Below the pieces are notes generated by a model. It searched no databases, had not been told where the DNA came from, and saw only the letters and a program-made list of their open reading frames with translations. The position numbers and the translations under genes are program-made. Positions 1 through 10,905 of a stretch of DNA of 64,000 nt are shown here, one piece after another (the first letter of the stretch is position 1; every line of letters starts with the position of its first letter). This stretch comes from Coenobita brevimanus (taxonomy: Eukaryota; Arthropoda; Malacostraca; Decapoda; Coenobitidae). The DNA lies in NCBI GenBank assembly GCA_032717465.1, contig CM064671.1, positions 56,398,394 through 56,462,393 of the forward strand, in the 5' to 3' direction.

Positions 1-293
1 TTTGTCTTAGCTGAATCTTATATAATTATTGAAATGGTGCTAAAGGAATAATAAAATGCACATTTAAAAAATCCATACTTAGAGTAATTAAAAACTGCAT
101 TATTGCGAAAAGCTGATTCAGCAATAAAAAAAAATTCACTGGCAACAAGGCATTGCACAAACCTGTACTGAGCCTGTGTAAGTTCTCTCCACTGACTACC
201 TACTCGCTAAACTCCTTCGGTTCAGGTTATGGCCCCCTACATTCTGATATATGGCCCCCAAGGGGGCCATGGCCCCCAGTTTGGGGACCACTG
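1..293. mobile_element. hAT-type DNA transposon, terminal part
   Basis: The segment ends in a terminal inverted repeat that reads, on the minus strand, CAGTGGTCCCCAAACTGGGG, the CAGTGG-type terminus of hAT (Charlie/ZBED-like) elements, preceded by runs of GGCCCCC. The 8 bases after the end (AGCTAGAT) have the central TA expected of a hAT target duplication. The other end lies outside the window, so the duplication cannot be confirmed. No transposase coding is visible in this part. The call rests on the terminus alone. Confidence 0.55.
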
Positions 294-299
294 AGCTAG

Positions 300-1270
300 A
301 TCAATGCGACAAGAGATCTCATTAGCTTTTCTATGTTATTACCGACCACATCTCTATCGTAAGTTAACTTTTTCAAGTCTTAATGTCCTAAACATACGCT
401 ACTTCATCCATAATTCCAGAGAATACTTAGACGTTCATCCTGGCCAAGGCCAGACGATTATGACGGAAGATCTCACCGGCTTTTCTATGTTGTTACCGAC
501 CACACCTCCATCATAAGTGAACTTTTCCAAGTCTTCCCTCTACGCACCACATGCTACTTCATTGAACAAGCCACTGAATAATTTGACCTTGATCTTGGCG
601 AAGATACCTGTAGTTCCTGTGGCTTTTTATTGTCGTTAAATGCATCGAGAGCCCCCAGTGACATTCTCCATTGATCTCAATTGACTTCCCCAGGATAAAT
701 GCAGCATCAGTAAAACTAAAGTCATTAACCCTATATTTGCCAGTTAATATCTTGCACTGACTTACACTCCAACCAAGTACCCAACCCATGCATATGGTGA
801 AACGTGAGGGGGCAAGGCCTCATCCCTGTCTCACTCCAAACTTTATTGGAAGAAAATCGGATGTTCCACCCCCACACTTAAGAACATTTTTAGTTATGAA
901 TACGATCAAGCTAACAGCCGGATGGAGTTGTAGGAGTACCCAAAGTGCTTTCTGATTTACGAAGTCATATGGTTTCTTGAGATATATACCTTGCAAAAAT
1001 CCTTATCAAAACTCACAATTAGTTTGTATGAGAACTCACAGTTACAGATCTGTTCAACTGTAATCTTTTTGGGTGTAAATCTTGACTGCTCAGACCTCTG
1101 AAGCTTTAGCATTTGGCCCAGAACTGTCATCAAGAGCACAAAAGGAAGAACATTAGTCTGCATTCTGAGCACCATAACTACGGTAATCACTGCAGTCAAG
1201 TCGGTCTCGTTACATTTTCCAGAAAAAGATGATGAGACCCTTTGTCCTAAACTGGAATACCAAGACTAGT
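300..1270 (-). pseudogene. Decayed LINE reverse transcriptase (fingers to thumb)
   Basis: Read on the minus strand in shifting frames, this stretch follows the order of an arthropod non-LTR reverse transcriptase. About 1230 has DCSDYR (the NNYRG position); about 1130-1060 has a QRSEQSRFTP block (usual RPEQSGFTPGKST); about 990 has LKKPYDFVN (usual DLKKAFDSVN); about 820 has GVRQG followed by a stop where QGDGLAP is expected. About 730 has VNDFSFTDAAFI in place of the FADDAVIF catalytic motif, so the second Asp is lost. About 650-600 has ALDAF...KPQELQVS (usual EEAKPLGLQVSW). Several stops and frameshifts show it is dead. An internal 154-bp duplication near its C-terminal end is listed separately. 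No intact ends or target duplication were found. Confidence 0.7.
308..612. repeat. 154-bp tandem duplication inside the RT remnant
   Basis: The block starting at 308 (GAC AAGAGATCTC) recurs at 462 (GAC GGAAGATCTC). Matching follow-on segments include TTTTCTATGTT, TACCGACCACA and TTTTTCAAGTCTT/TTTTCCAAGTCTT. The copies differ by substitutions and small indels, so the duplication is old. It lies in the stretch encoding the FTYLGSVV-like segment of the RT thumb region, read on the minus strand. Confidence 0.7.
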
Positions 1271-1599
1271 AGGTGAAGGTCCAGTCACTGGAACTAAGAT
1301 CCAGTTATTCTCAGCCTAAGTGATTTTGCAAAATTCAGAAGGTAAGGCCTAATGGTATTCCAGAGTTCAGAGCCATGGGGACTTAACCTTTTTTCGAAGC
1401 CTTCCTTGTCAGTGCAGCTGACACTCTTCAAGAGCATTCATCTTAGGTAGAGACAGATGAAGTACAATGTGTGCACCAGCATCAGCGGCATTACATGCTC
1501 ATCAGCTGAGTAACCCTGTCGACAAACTAGGTAACGTGTGCAGAAACAGCCTCAGCAATGCCCAAATGATGCGCACCATTGTCACAGCCAGACCAGTAT

Positions 1600-1760
1600 T
1601 ATTATGTAACCATCAGTGTTAGTCTCGCCATGGCCAAGCCATCTCAGTTTAGACCGTTCAATTAAGCTGATATCCAAATGCCGAGCTTTTGTAACAAAGG
1701 TCATCCTGTAAGAGGCTTAAAACAGTCCAAGTGCCCAACCAGTGTGCCATCCAAATGTTA
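1600..1760 (-). pseudogene. Possible C-terminal LINE RT fragment
   Basis: On the minus strand this stretch reads ERSKLRWLGHG, close to the LRWLGHV.RM signature at the C-terminus of many RTE/Jockey-like reverse transcriptases. No more than about 35 codons can be followed. Its position upstream (in minus orientation) of the RT core at 300-1270 is the wrong order for one element, so it is either another copy or a rearranged piece. Confidence 0.3.
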
Positions 1761-2849
1761 AAGCCTGAGAGTGGAACTTCCGGTTAATGCGTGCGCTTCA
1801 TCACAACGATACTTCGATAGCAAGAAAGGGGCTGGTGGGTGCCTGCACCCTCATCTGGCTCCTGAGGTCCAAAAAGTTTTGCCCAGCAGCCATCAGTATA
1901 GGTACCAACATGATTAGTCCTAGGTTACTGCCCCGCCAGCACTCTAGGATGGACCCACTGGCAAGACTGGGTCAAGGTTAGCTGAATATGGCTGACCCTG
2001 GTCCATTCCCTTTTTTTCAGCTTTCATGGCACTGTTACTTTGTACTGTGCTGGGAAGGGAGGAGGTGGTAAACCCTTCCCCTGAACCTCCCAAGTCAGAG
2101 CTCACCTATGGGGAGGGTTATGGAATCCCTGGGCACTATGGGTATCCAGGTTTGAAGTCAGTTTTCCTTCTCCAAGATGGACTACCAATCAGGGTGAATG
2201 AGCTTCGCCTACCCTACTTGGTTGCTGATGGCTTACGAAGCTCATCCATCCTTTGACAGTCCTTGTTTTTCGTCCTGGGGTGTCTACTCATCCTGCAACT
2301 AAACAGTGCCAGAAGGGATGCCAGTTTAGTCTCAAACGATCTGACCATGACTCAATGTTACCAATGGTAGATCAATATTGGTTAGTACAGGAAGGAAAGA
2401 AATTGGAGAAGTGAAGTATCTGACAAACTTTTGTCAACGACTGATCCAACTGCTGCAAATGGGTAGAAACAGTGTGAAATGAAATTAAATTCTTACTCTG
2501 AGAATGTCTATTATATTTTTTATAAATAATCCTTTCTACCTGCAAGAGATTTCATTCTGTTTAGTAGGTATTTTTTACTTCAACAGAATTTAAAAAAAAT
2601 GATGAAATCGTCGTTAGAAGCTGAAGATAACATAAGACAATGTCTTTGTCATAAACTGAGATACAAGTGATGGAATGCTTCAAAAGCAATTATCCCCTGA
2701 GTCCACAGTTAAAGACTCCTTAGTCTAGTGTTCTACTGCATGTACAGTTCTTCACTTTTAGGGCGTGTCTGTCACTTTCATTCTTAACGTGAAACAAAGA
2801 GAAATGCATACAGTACCTCTCTCCGCTAAAGAATTTTCGTCAGTAGAGG
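1761..2849. other. Unassigned sequence left of the LTR element
   Basis: No gene was recognised. A 76-codon open frame on the plus strand (2026-2256, ending PYLVADGLRSSSIL) has no signature I can place and may be chance or repeat-derived. From about 2490 onward the sequence is AT-rich and featureless. The minus strand was checked for the missing C-terminal IR exons (TM2/TM3, S2, TM4) and none was seen. Confidence 0.4.
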
Positions 2850-3400
2850 TGTCAGGACTCTAAAATATCTTAATACATAATAGCTAGCAACATACATATA
2901 CAGTCTAGAGGTTAGGTCAATGTCAAACCTAGGGGCCAAAAGGAAATTACGTTAGCACCTCTCCAGAATGTCTCATACCAGCATAATAGCCCACAAACAG
3001 AATCGTGACCATATACACACATACACATACACAGACTTCTAGAACATTTCACAACAGTATAGCGCACGCAACACGACCCCTGCTAAACGAGAATGTAGGG
3101 ATCAGAGCGTAGAAAGAGGCTGGCCATACAACCGACAGGTAGTAGAGAGAAGGAGGCTAGCAACAAGGGCAAAAGTGTAGCAGGTAGTGGAGAGAACGAA
3201 TAAGAAGACGGGTCCAACTAGATTTAGTTAGCATACTAAGTCCCTGTGTAATAAATATGCTGCTCAACTTAGACTTTACTTTGAAGATAATAAATCAAAA
3301 TCAACTCCCTGTATTTATCTTCAACTCCACCTGCTCTTCGATTACCAAAATAACTTTAACCAAAACTCAAGACATAAATATTAAGAGACTAAAACGAGTT

Positions 3401-3488
<88 letters not shown>

Positions 3489-3506
3489 GGCTACGAAGTT
3501 TTAACA
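2850..3506 (+). repeat. 5' LTR of the Gypsy-like element
   Basis: It begins TGTCAGGACTCTAAAATATC and ends ...GTTTTAACA, and matches 20065-20776 with few substitutions outside the microsatellite. A long (AT)n tract at about 3404-3484 accounts for most of the length difference (657 against 712 bp). An AATAAA-like polyadenylation motif lies near 3285. Confidence 0.9.
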
Positions 3507-3511
3507 AGATA

Positions 3512-3560
3512 TGGTGGCAGCAGTGGGATTCGAACCCACGCCTCCTAAGAGGCTGGTGCC
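3512..3560 (+). other. Primer-binding region: 49 nt complementary to the tRNA-Leu 3' half
   Basis: Starting six bases after the LTR, the sequence begins TGGTGGCAGCAGTGGGATTC. Its reverse complement is a tRNA 3' half ending CCACCA, with T-arm GGGTTCGAATCCC and a long variable arm CCTCTTAGGAGG, as in tRNA-Leu. A normal primer-binding site is about 18 nt. This match reaches back to the anticodon arm and includes the post-transcriptional CCA, so it looks copied from a mature tRNA. It is only a half and is antisense, so it is not a tRNA gene. Confidence 0.8.
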
Positions 3561-3638
3561 TCAAACCTAGGGGCCAAAAGGAAATGATGTTAGCACCTCT
3601 CCAGAATGTCTCATACCAGCACAGTAGCCCACAAACAG
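3561..3638 (+). repeat. Copy of an internal LTR segment inside the leader
   Basis: This 78-bp stretch (TCAAACCTAGGGGCCAAAAG ... ACAAACAG) repeats LTR positions 2923-3000 with a few substitutions. It abuts the tRNA-Leu-like segment directly. The arrangement suggests an aberrant template switch during reverse transcription, or a rearranged leader. Confidence 0.8.
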
Positions 3639-3899
3639 CCTTCCGAGATCGACAGTTGCTTCGACACTCCTCTCTGAGTGACCATCTGTATCAAGTGGGT
3701 GTAATTATACTTACTCATTTCTTCTCAGTGCTTAAATTAGGTACAATTAACTCTTTTACTTAGTTTTATATATACACTTATACACTCACTGTCTCTCATT
3801 TATTACAACTCATTTACTCATCTATTTAGTTAGGACATAAAAAAAAGATGTATTTCATAACACCATATCTTAGCAACATGAATTCTTTTTAGCTAAGTG

Positions 3900-4056
3900 A
3901 TATGACAGGAATATTTTCGCCTCCACCCATGTTAGTATCAGATGATAAACAGTTAGCGCCCACTGTGGATACAGAATTAAGAGAGTACCAGAGCAACACA
4001 CCCACCCTACAAAATTCACCACAAACTAAAGATAAAGAAACAATACCTCAGTTCTA

Positions 4057-4090
<34 letters not shown>

Positions 4091-5339
4091 GGCAAACCTA
4101 CTCTGATGTAGTGAGTGAGATATGTCTTTGACTTTCATACCTATGAAAATATACTTAACAAGGTTCATCGTTCAGGGAAAATCTATTCCACTATTTCCTC
4201 ACACAACGATAAACAAGTTCAAGTTAAATTAACAGAGCAACCAGAGAAGATGAATACCACGGATCAAACTCAGATATTCGTTTATCATGAGGATAAAACT
4301 GCCCCGAAATTCTCTGGCACAGATAAAGATCACACTGACGTCATTTCATTGATCAATCAGTCTGAACAGATCTTCATATAAAGACACATTAAAGATGAAC
4401 AAGAGAAAATTGCTATTTTTTCCTCTTGGATTAGTCAGGAAAGATGCCCAGCAGGAGACTTCCTAAGATCAGATAAGCTCCTCAGAGCTAAGGCATATGA
4501 TAAATATAAAACTGAATTTATGAAGAAATTTTCTGAAGGTATGAACTTTTTGCCAGGTATAATCCCAGATTATAGATCATGTAAGGGAGCACACTACAAA
4601 TCATGTGCTCAGTGAAATAACTGCTGATGTCTCCACGATCAAAAGAACATTATTAGCTACTTTAGAAAACTCAAACTGGATAACAGGAGATGGAAAGATG
4701 TCCCCAGACCTCGTCGTGGACATCACTGGTTATGTAGCTGCCTTGTGTAAATTACCTGATAGGACCCTTAAGATCGCCAAGACGATCGCGTACACCCCAG
4801 GTATTTGCTTACTACACTTAATGAATGAGATAGAGATGCAGTGTAGCAAAGCAGGGGTGATCGAAACACAATCACATTCTAGTAGAATGAGAATGCCTGA
4901 GAGAGTATCAGCTGTGAAAACAGCTACAACTACCCCAAACAGAGATCAAAATCGATCGTGACCCAAAAGCAGGCAGAGCAAACAACCAAACGCGTTGAAG
5001 CATCGATCACAAACACCAATCCACAAGCAGTTTCATAAGTTTCCGTGTCTGAGCAGATCTCGCGCAACAGACACCACTAAACATGGGAAGTCATCTCATA
5101 GATCACAGTCAGGTGATAGGTCCATTCTATGTCATTACTGTGCAAAACCAGGACACACATGGAGTGAATGCTCTATCAAAACAAAAGAGGAAAGACATAA
5201 GACACAAAAATTTGGTCCCTACTGTAGGCATCACCGGTACCCACGGCACTGGTCCAGTAACTGCAAAACAGTAGAAAAACTAGTGTCCATTTTCAAATCG
5301 GGGGAAGACCAAGTCACGACAAAAAACGAACAAACATAA
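3900..5339 (+). pseudogene. gag: gag remnant with a CCHC zinc knuckle
   Basis: The region encodes pieces of a gag polyprotein in more than one frame: about 4115-4381, 4383-4600 and 4605-5339. The last ends in a basic segment with one zinc knuckle, CHYCAKPGHTWSEC (C-X2-C-X4-H-X4-C) at about 5140-5180, and a second Cys/His cluster (CRHHRYPRHWSSNC) shortly after. Gag would package the RNA in cytoplasmic particles. Stops at 4381 and 4614 and a (GAT)n microsatellite at 4060-4089 show decay. It lies between the leader and the protease, the normal place. Confidence 0.75.
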
Positions 5340-5394
5340 AGAAAAGCAAGTCTAAAATTCACATAGGAGACATATTGGGAAATTAGTGTATGTT

Positions 5395-5850
5395 GATACC
5401 TGCTGTATGTGAGGATCAAAATGTTTCCTTATTTTTAGACACAGGGTCTCCAGTGAACTTAATAACACAAGAAGAAATAAATAGAATTTTTTGAAATAAG
5501 AAGAAAGTAACTTTCCTGGAAGTATCTGATTTAGACCTATATACAGTAGATGGGAAACAAATCACAGTAAAAGGTATGATACAGTTAAACATAAGTTTCA
5601 CAGAGACTACAAGACCAATCTCTGCATTTTTCTATATAATTGAAAACTTAGCAATTAAAGCTCATACGTTACTGGGCTTAAGATGCATGAGAACAGAGAA
5701 AATAACTTTACTCCCAGAAATGAATGGAATAGACTTTGACAATGAATTCATAGAGGATATACCATCAGAGCCCTCGCCGATTAGTAAAAGAGAACCAAAA
5801 AGAATTGGTAATATTAAAAGCTTAAACATACACAAACAGAGGAGTGTATA
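5395..5850 (+). pseudogene. pro: Retropepsin (aspartic protease) remnant
   Basis: The motif LFLDTGSPVNLI at about 5430-5465 is the active-site D-T-G-S of a retroviral-type aspartic protease. The later LLGLRCM at about 5670 corresponds to the I/L-L-G hydrophobic strand. A stop after about 5490 and frame changes split it. The enzyme would cleave Gag-Pol. It sits between the zinc-knuckle gag and RT. A basic, Ser/Pro-containing linker follows to 5850. Confidence 0.75.
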
Positions 5851-5989
5851 GATCCCCCCCCACCCAGCCTCCAGGACTAGAAACCCAGGTAACGGTACTG
5901 ATTTATCAGTTTTTTCAGCCCATCTCACCAATGATTTAGTTATACCACCTAACTCCTATATGAAAGTTACCATAAAAAGCAAGTTACGG

Positions 5990-7075
5990 AATAGTACTGT
6001 TCTAGGTCTTAGAAGAATTATGTAAAGTAAAAGGATTGTCAGTAGAAAAAGCATTATGTCAGATGAACGACGAAGGGCAAACTCAGATATTCATAATTAT
6101 TCACATGAATGGGGAAGTACAGTTAAAAAAAGGGACTTGTATAGTTAATATTGAAAAATGTCCCACCCCTGTGATGGAAATAGTTGTAGCTGGAGAGACA
6201 AGTGAGATAAAATCTACTGACAGAGAAAGCATAAAAGAGAATTTAATTCACTCAGGTGAATTTAATGAAGAAAATGATTTGTTAACCCTGTTGGATACAC
6301 ACAGGGACACCGTAGCATTACCAGGAGAACAATTAGGTGTACTAACCTGATTAATCACAAGATTAATGTGCACCCAGATACACCACTGATTTAAGTACCG
6401 GCCTATCAAATCCCACAATCTCAGCATACACTCGCAAATCAGTATGTCGATGAAATGTTAAAACTTGGAATTATTGAGCCATCAGTCTCCCCGTGGAATG
6501 CCCCATTATTCTTCGTGCCTAAACAAAATTCAGAAATGCGTGCGGTAGTAGATTACCGTAAACTAAACAATCACACAATCCCAGACCGATTTCCCATGCC
6601 ATTGCTAAGCGACATCCTACAGAATATTGGACCAGAAAATAATGTATTCTCCACGATCGATTTGCTAAGTGGTTATTATCAAATTCCTGTAGATCAGGAG
6701 TCACGTAAATACACTGCCTTTTCCACAAATAGAGGACACTATCAGTATAGGACAGCCCCGGGCATATTCCAGCATCTTAAGAATTACGTATTGTCTGGAA
6801 TTTTAGGACAAGGAATATTTGTTTGTCATGACGATATTATCATCGCAACGAAAGATATCACAGAACATCTCCAGAAATTAGAGCTCCTCTTACAAAAGCT
6901 TGGTGATGCCGGTTTAAAAATTAATCTTTCTAAATGCAAATTTTGCTTAAAGGAAATAAAATTCTTGGGCCACACATTAAGTGCTAATTGTATTCACACC
7001 ACTAATGACGAAATGCAGGCAGTGAGAGACTCTCCTGAACCCACTACGAATGACGAAGTTAACAATTTTTAGGTC
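5990..7075 (+). pseudogene. pol: Gypsy reverse transcriptase remnant
   Basis: About 6036-6350 encodes the poorly conserved pre-RT segment. About 6400-7072 encodes the RT: EMLKLGIIEPSVSPWNAPLF, AVVDYRKLNNHTIPDRFPMP, STIDLLSGYYQI (first catalytic Asp) and FVCHDDIIIAT in place of the usual Y-x-DD box. The segment that normally reads MPFGL.NAPATF is shortened to RTAPGIF, a small internal deletion. ...LSKCKFCLKEIKFLGHTLS marks the thumb region. The frame ends at a stop at 7070. Family assignment to Ty3/Gypsy is secure. Catalytic competence is very unlikely. Confidence 0.85.
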
Positions 7076-7640
7076 TAGCTGGGTACTATAGGTCATTCGT
7101 ACAACAATTCTCTCATATAGCCTTTCCTCTATTCCAACTACTCAAAAAAGATGCTATATTCCAATGGGGAGAAGAACAAAAACAAGCATTTAACAAATTA
7201 AAAATTAAACAAATGCACCTTGTTTGGCATATCCGGATTTCACAAAATCATTTATTATCTGTACAGATGCATCAGTTAAAGGATTAGGGCCTGTATAGAT
7301 GCAAGAAGATAAAAGAGGAAAGAAGCAACCAATTGCACTTGCCAGCAGACAAATAAAAGGTGCAGAGAAAAATTATTGCACTACAGACTTAGAGGCACTT
7401 GCAGTGGTTGTTGCATTACAAAAGTTCGAGATTTGGTATATGGTTACGAAATACACTTATTCACCGACCATAAACTGCAAGTGGGTATGTTTAAATAAAA
7501 ACTCCTCTCTGGGAGGAGAGCAAGATGGAAACGTACAGTCGAAAACTACAATGTACATATTCATTATAAACAAAGCAAAATGAATCTAGTAGCCGAAGCA
7601 TTATCTAGGAAGCCGAACACAATTCAGGTCGCGGCATTAG
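7076..7640 (+). pseudogene. pol: Gypsy RNase H remnant
   Basis: Translation in shifting frames gives ICTDASVKGLG (first Asp), KQPIALASRQIKGAEKNYCT, TDLEALAVVVALQKFEIW (catalytic Glu) and NLVAEALSRKP near 7580-7610. The last motif is normally N-x-VADALSR, so the fourth carboxylate is Glu instead of Asp. A stop after GLGPV and frameshifts near 7450 disable it. It would degrade the RNA strand during reverse transcription. Confidence 0.8.
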
Positions 7641-7802
7641 ATCGCAAAGGAGACATCCCAAACCACGATGAAATCGCAAAAGCACAAAGACTTGATCCAA
7701 CATGGTCTAAAGTTATACACTCAATCCTCGTAAATCGCATGTTCATAAATCACGGATTCATAAATCAAGTCTAAGTGGCTGTCATACTGCCGGCAACCTT
7801 AA

Positions 7803-8700
7803 AGGCCCTCTCCCATTTCGGCATAAATAGGCACGATGAAGCCACGATGAAAATCGTGGCTGAAGTCGGTGATGTGTCGACGATTCTGACCAAGAATCGT
7901 GGTGTCGGCGTAATACCTGCGACACCAGTACGACAAAACGCCAAAACCTCGGCGCAGTAGACGATATAACTGGCGACTAGTAGCCGACATATCACTGATA
8001 TGTCGGCGTAATGCACAAGCATTATTCTAAATTCAAATTTTAACGTTTTTTTTTATGGCGACTCAATGGCGATAAAGGTACAACGGCGGCGTGCTGTCGA
8101 CGATGTATCGTCGATGTGTCGGCGAATGCATCGCACGCACCTCGCACACAAAACGCCGAGGCCATCACAGGTGCCTCGCCGTCATCGGCGTATTTAAGGC
8201 GATTAATCGACGGTTCATCCGCGAAATGTCGGCGATATATCACCGACATTCATAAGATGAAATATTACTGTCGCACAACCCGGTACATATCGTACGGTTT
8301 ACGTAGGCTATGTCGTATTAACCTCACCGATGCATCGCCGATACATTGCCGACGCTTCGCCGTATGACCGTATGACATCTCAACGTTTTTTTTTACTGCC
8401 GATGCCTCGCCGATGTCGGCGATCATACGCGGTTTATACGCAGGGTAATCGCCGATTTCGCCGAGGCGTCGCCTTGTTGTTTGCAACTAATCAGCGAAAT
8501 TTTACAAAATCATGGAGGGCCACGACGTTTTCATGCAGCATGAAAACGTCGTGGTCCCCCACGACAAATTTCCACCTCGTGCGACGTATCGGCACCATGC
8601 CACGAATGGACAAGATTTTGATGACGAATACCCACGATTAGGGATTTTTGACACATCGTGACTTTATCTTCCACACTTCCGCCAAAGTGGGAGAGGGCCT
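7803..8700. mobile_element. 898-bp MITE with TAA duplication (PIF/Harbinger-like, inferred)
   Basis: Terminal inverted repeats AGGCCCTCTCCCATTTCGGC (7803-7822) and, reversed, AGGCCCTCTCCCACTTTGGC (ending 8700) are flanked by TAA at 7800-7802 and 8701-8703. A 3-bp TWA duplication is characteristic of PIF/Harbinger. No transposase is encoded. The interior is unusually rich in CpG and in degenerate GATGTCGGCG/ATCGCCGA units on both strands. It contains a 16-bp perfect hairpin at 8520-8554. Short frames in it are by-products of these repeats. Confidence 0.8.
8520..8554. repeat. Perfect 16-bp hairpin inside the MITE
   Basis: CCACGACGTTTTCATG (8520-8535) and its exact reverse complement (8539-8554) are separated by CAG. 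A related hairpin with a CTG loop occurs at 62109-62137 inside the other TAA-flanked MITE. Confidence 0.9.
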
Positions 8701-8963
8701 TAACTCACCGTAAAGTCACGAAAATCGCAGACCTAGGCACCCAAGCAGGCTTTTTCTGAGGAAAATCGTAAACTGCGGCATTCAAACTCAAAATCGCGAC
8801 CCAGCAACCAATCACCACGCATCCCTGGTGCCAAATGTGCATACTAATCCTGCCATGTTGTTGTTGTTGTCCCGCCAGTCCGCATGCTACAGACCATCGC
8901 CGTGGAGTATGAGAGCTACCTGCCTTTTTTTGTGCAACTCCTCCCCCCCACCTCCTACTTGCC

Positions 8964-10905
8964 ATGGTCCCGCCCAACCCCCCGATGAAGCGCTCTAAGC
9001 AGTATGGTGTCAAGAAGCTGCCATCATTGTCGTACAGTCAACGTTTGGAGCTCATTCGTCATGTTGAGAAGGGAGAGAAGTTTTCAAAGCTAGTGAAAGA
9101 GTTTGGGAAGAACGAGTCGACCATAAGGACGATCTACAAGAACAGGGAGAAAATGAAGACGTGCGTCAAAATTTACGGGACTGGGCTCATTGACGGCCAG
9201 GTACGGTGCAGAGACAAGGCAGTAATCTGGACAGAAAGATGTCTGGAGATGTTCGTCCTGAAGCAGGCAAGGAAGAATATTCCAGTCGACAGCTCAGTCA
9301 TCAGGGAGAAGGCTAAGAGTTTTCACAAATTGGCAAGTCAGTGGCTCGGTATCAACCCCTCTAAGCCCATCCATGCTAGCCATGGGTGGTTGGCTAACTT
9401 TCTGACAAGGAAGCGCCTGAAGAACGTGCACACGACTCGAGAGAGAGCGTCTGCTGACGTGGCCGCGGCAAAGGACTTTCCAACTGTCATCCAGGCAGTT
9501 TTGGAGGAGGGGGGTTATACAGCAGAAACTGTTTTCAGCATGGACGAGACTGGACTCCAGTGGAAAAATCTGCCTGGCACCACATACATCCCACGTCAAC
9601 ACCAAAAGGCCTGGGGAAGGAAGCTCGACAAGGGGCACTACACAATCATTTTTTGCACCAATGCCAAGGGAACATTCAAGATGGAGCCTTTTTTTAAATT
9701 AATAAGACAAGAAAACCCTGCACCTTCCGCAACCTTGAAGACATGGATCAGTCAGGGGTGTATTGGCATCAGCAGGCTAAGGCATGGGCTAGTACAGGCT
9801 TAGTCATGGACTGGTTTGACAGATTTGTTGAGGATGTGAAGGCTCATTGCAAGCGTGTTAAAGTTCCATTCTAAGTGTTGCTGCTCATGGACAATGCTTC
9901 CGCTCACCCACAAGCCCTAACCTCACGTCACCCCAGCATCGAAGTTATGTTCCTCCCACCCAACACCACCTCTCTCCTCCAGCCACTTGACCAGGAGATA
10001 ATAGCGGATACAAAGCTGTTTTACACACAGTTATTTTATCCCTAGTTTACCTCAGCTGTCATCGATGATGCACCGGAGCAGCAGTTGCTGAAAGAGATCA
10101 CGGCAGACAGCAGCGACCGTGAGGCAGAGGTGGGTGTTGTTGAGTCTGACCCCGGAGAAAGTCGGGAGGTGTTGTCTGTGTACCAGTTCTGGAGGAAATT
10201 TAACATCAAGGACTCTATTGATGCACTACTAGAGGCTTGGGGCAAGCTTAATGTTGCAATGATTCATGTGCCTGGCACTTTCTCCTGCCTAACTTCATGA
10301 GTGACGGCGTGCCAACTCAGAGTGTAGAGGACAACGTACAGGCTGTTGTTCAACTGGCTCGGAATCTGCCAGGCTGTGGTGAAGTGTCAGCTAGTGACAT
10401 AATGGATGTAATTACTGATAAGGTTGACGATGGCGAGGCTGTCGTGGAGGCTGTTATACAAGATGACGAGCACTTGGAAAGGCAGATCAACCGTGAAGTG
10501 AGTGAAGTGAATGGGCAGGAACGTGGCGAGCCTTCTATGAAGGAGCTCAGTGATTTGCTTGTTTACGTAGACTTGGCCTAGGAGATTGTGAAATCCATTG
10601 AACGTGATGAGGAAAGGTGTAGTGAGAGTATTGGTTACCTAGAAAAAGCTGTGTGTTTTTACAAGGACTTGCATAATCGCAGAGATAATGAGAAACATTA
10701 GGAACTCATCATTCACTATTTTGCCTGGGTAAGAGCAGAAGCTGTGCCTGAACCACAGCCTGGCCCTTCACACACTGAGGACGAGGATGACGTAGCATCT
10801 GTCATCTCTGAGGCAGACTTTGAGGGCTTCCTGAGGGAGGCAGAGGAACTGGAGAAGGGAGAACTGTATAAGGGAGCACCCCCACCTCATGCTGAGAAGT
10901 TCTAA
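8964..10905 (+). pseudogene. Tigger/jerky-like transposase, broken
   Basis: From the ATG at 8964 the protein shows an N-terminal psq/CENP-B-type helix-turn-helix (SYSQRLELIRHVEKGEKFSK), a CENP-B-type DNA-binding segment around residues 70-140 (HGWLANFLTRK), then the DDE core with SMDETGLQW near residue 193. The open frame ends at 9803 after a frameshift. The reading continues in another frame with VLLLMDNASAHP (second Asp, about 9870) and FLPPNTTSLLQPLDQ (third acidic residue, about 9950-9990). An acidic tail follows to a stop at about 10905. At least one in-frame stop (about 9873) and several frameshifts make it non-functional. The family normally cuts and pastes at TA sites. Confidence 0.88.

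Noticed and set aside
2026..2256. A 76-codon open frame as a host gene
   Set aside because: No recognisable motif, signal or splice context; it lies beside decayed repeats.
3512..3560. A tRNA-Leu gene
   Set aside because: Only the complement of the 3' half is present, it contains the CCA that is added after transcription, and it sits exactly at the primer-binding position of an LTR element.
7790..8640. Small protein genes in the CpG-rich block
   Set aside because: Overlapping frames on both strands arise from the repeated GATGTCGGCG words of the MITE.
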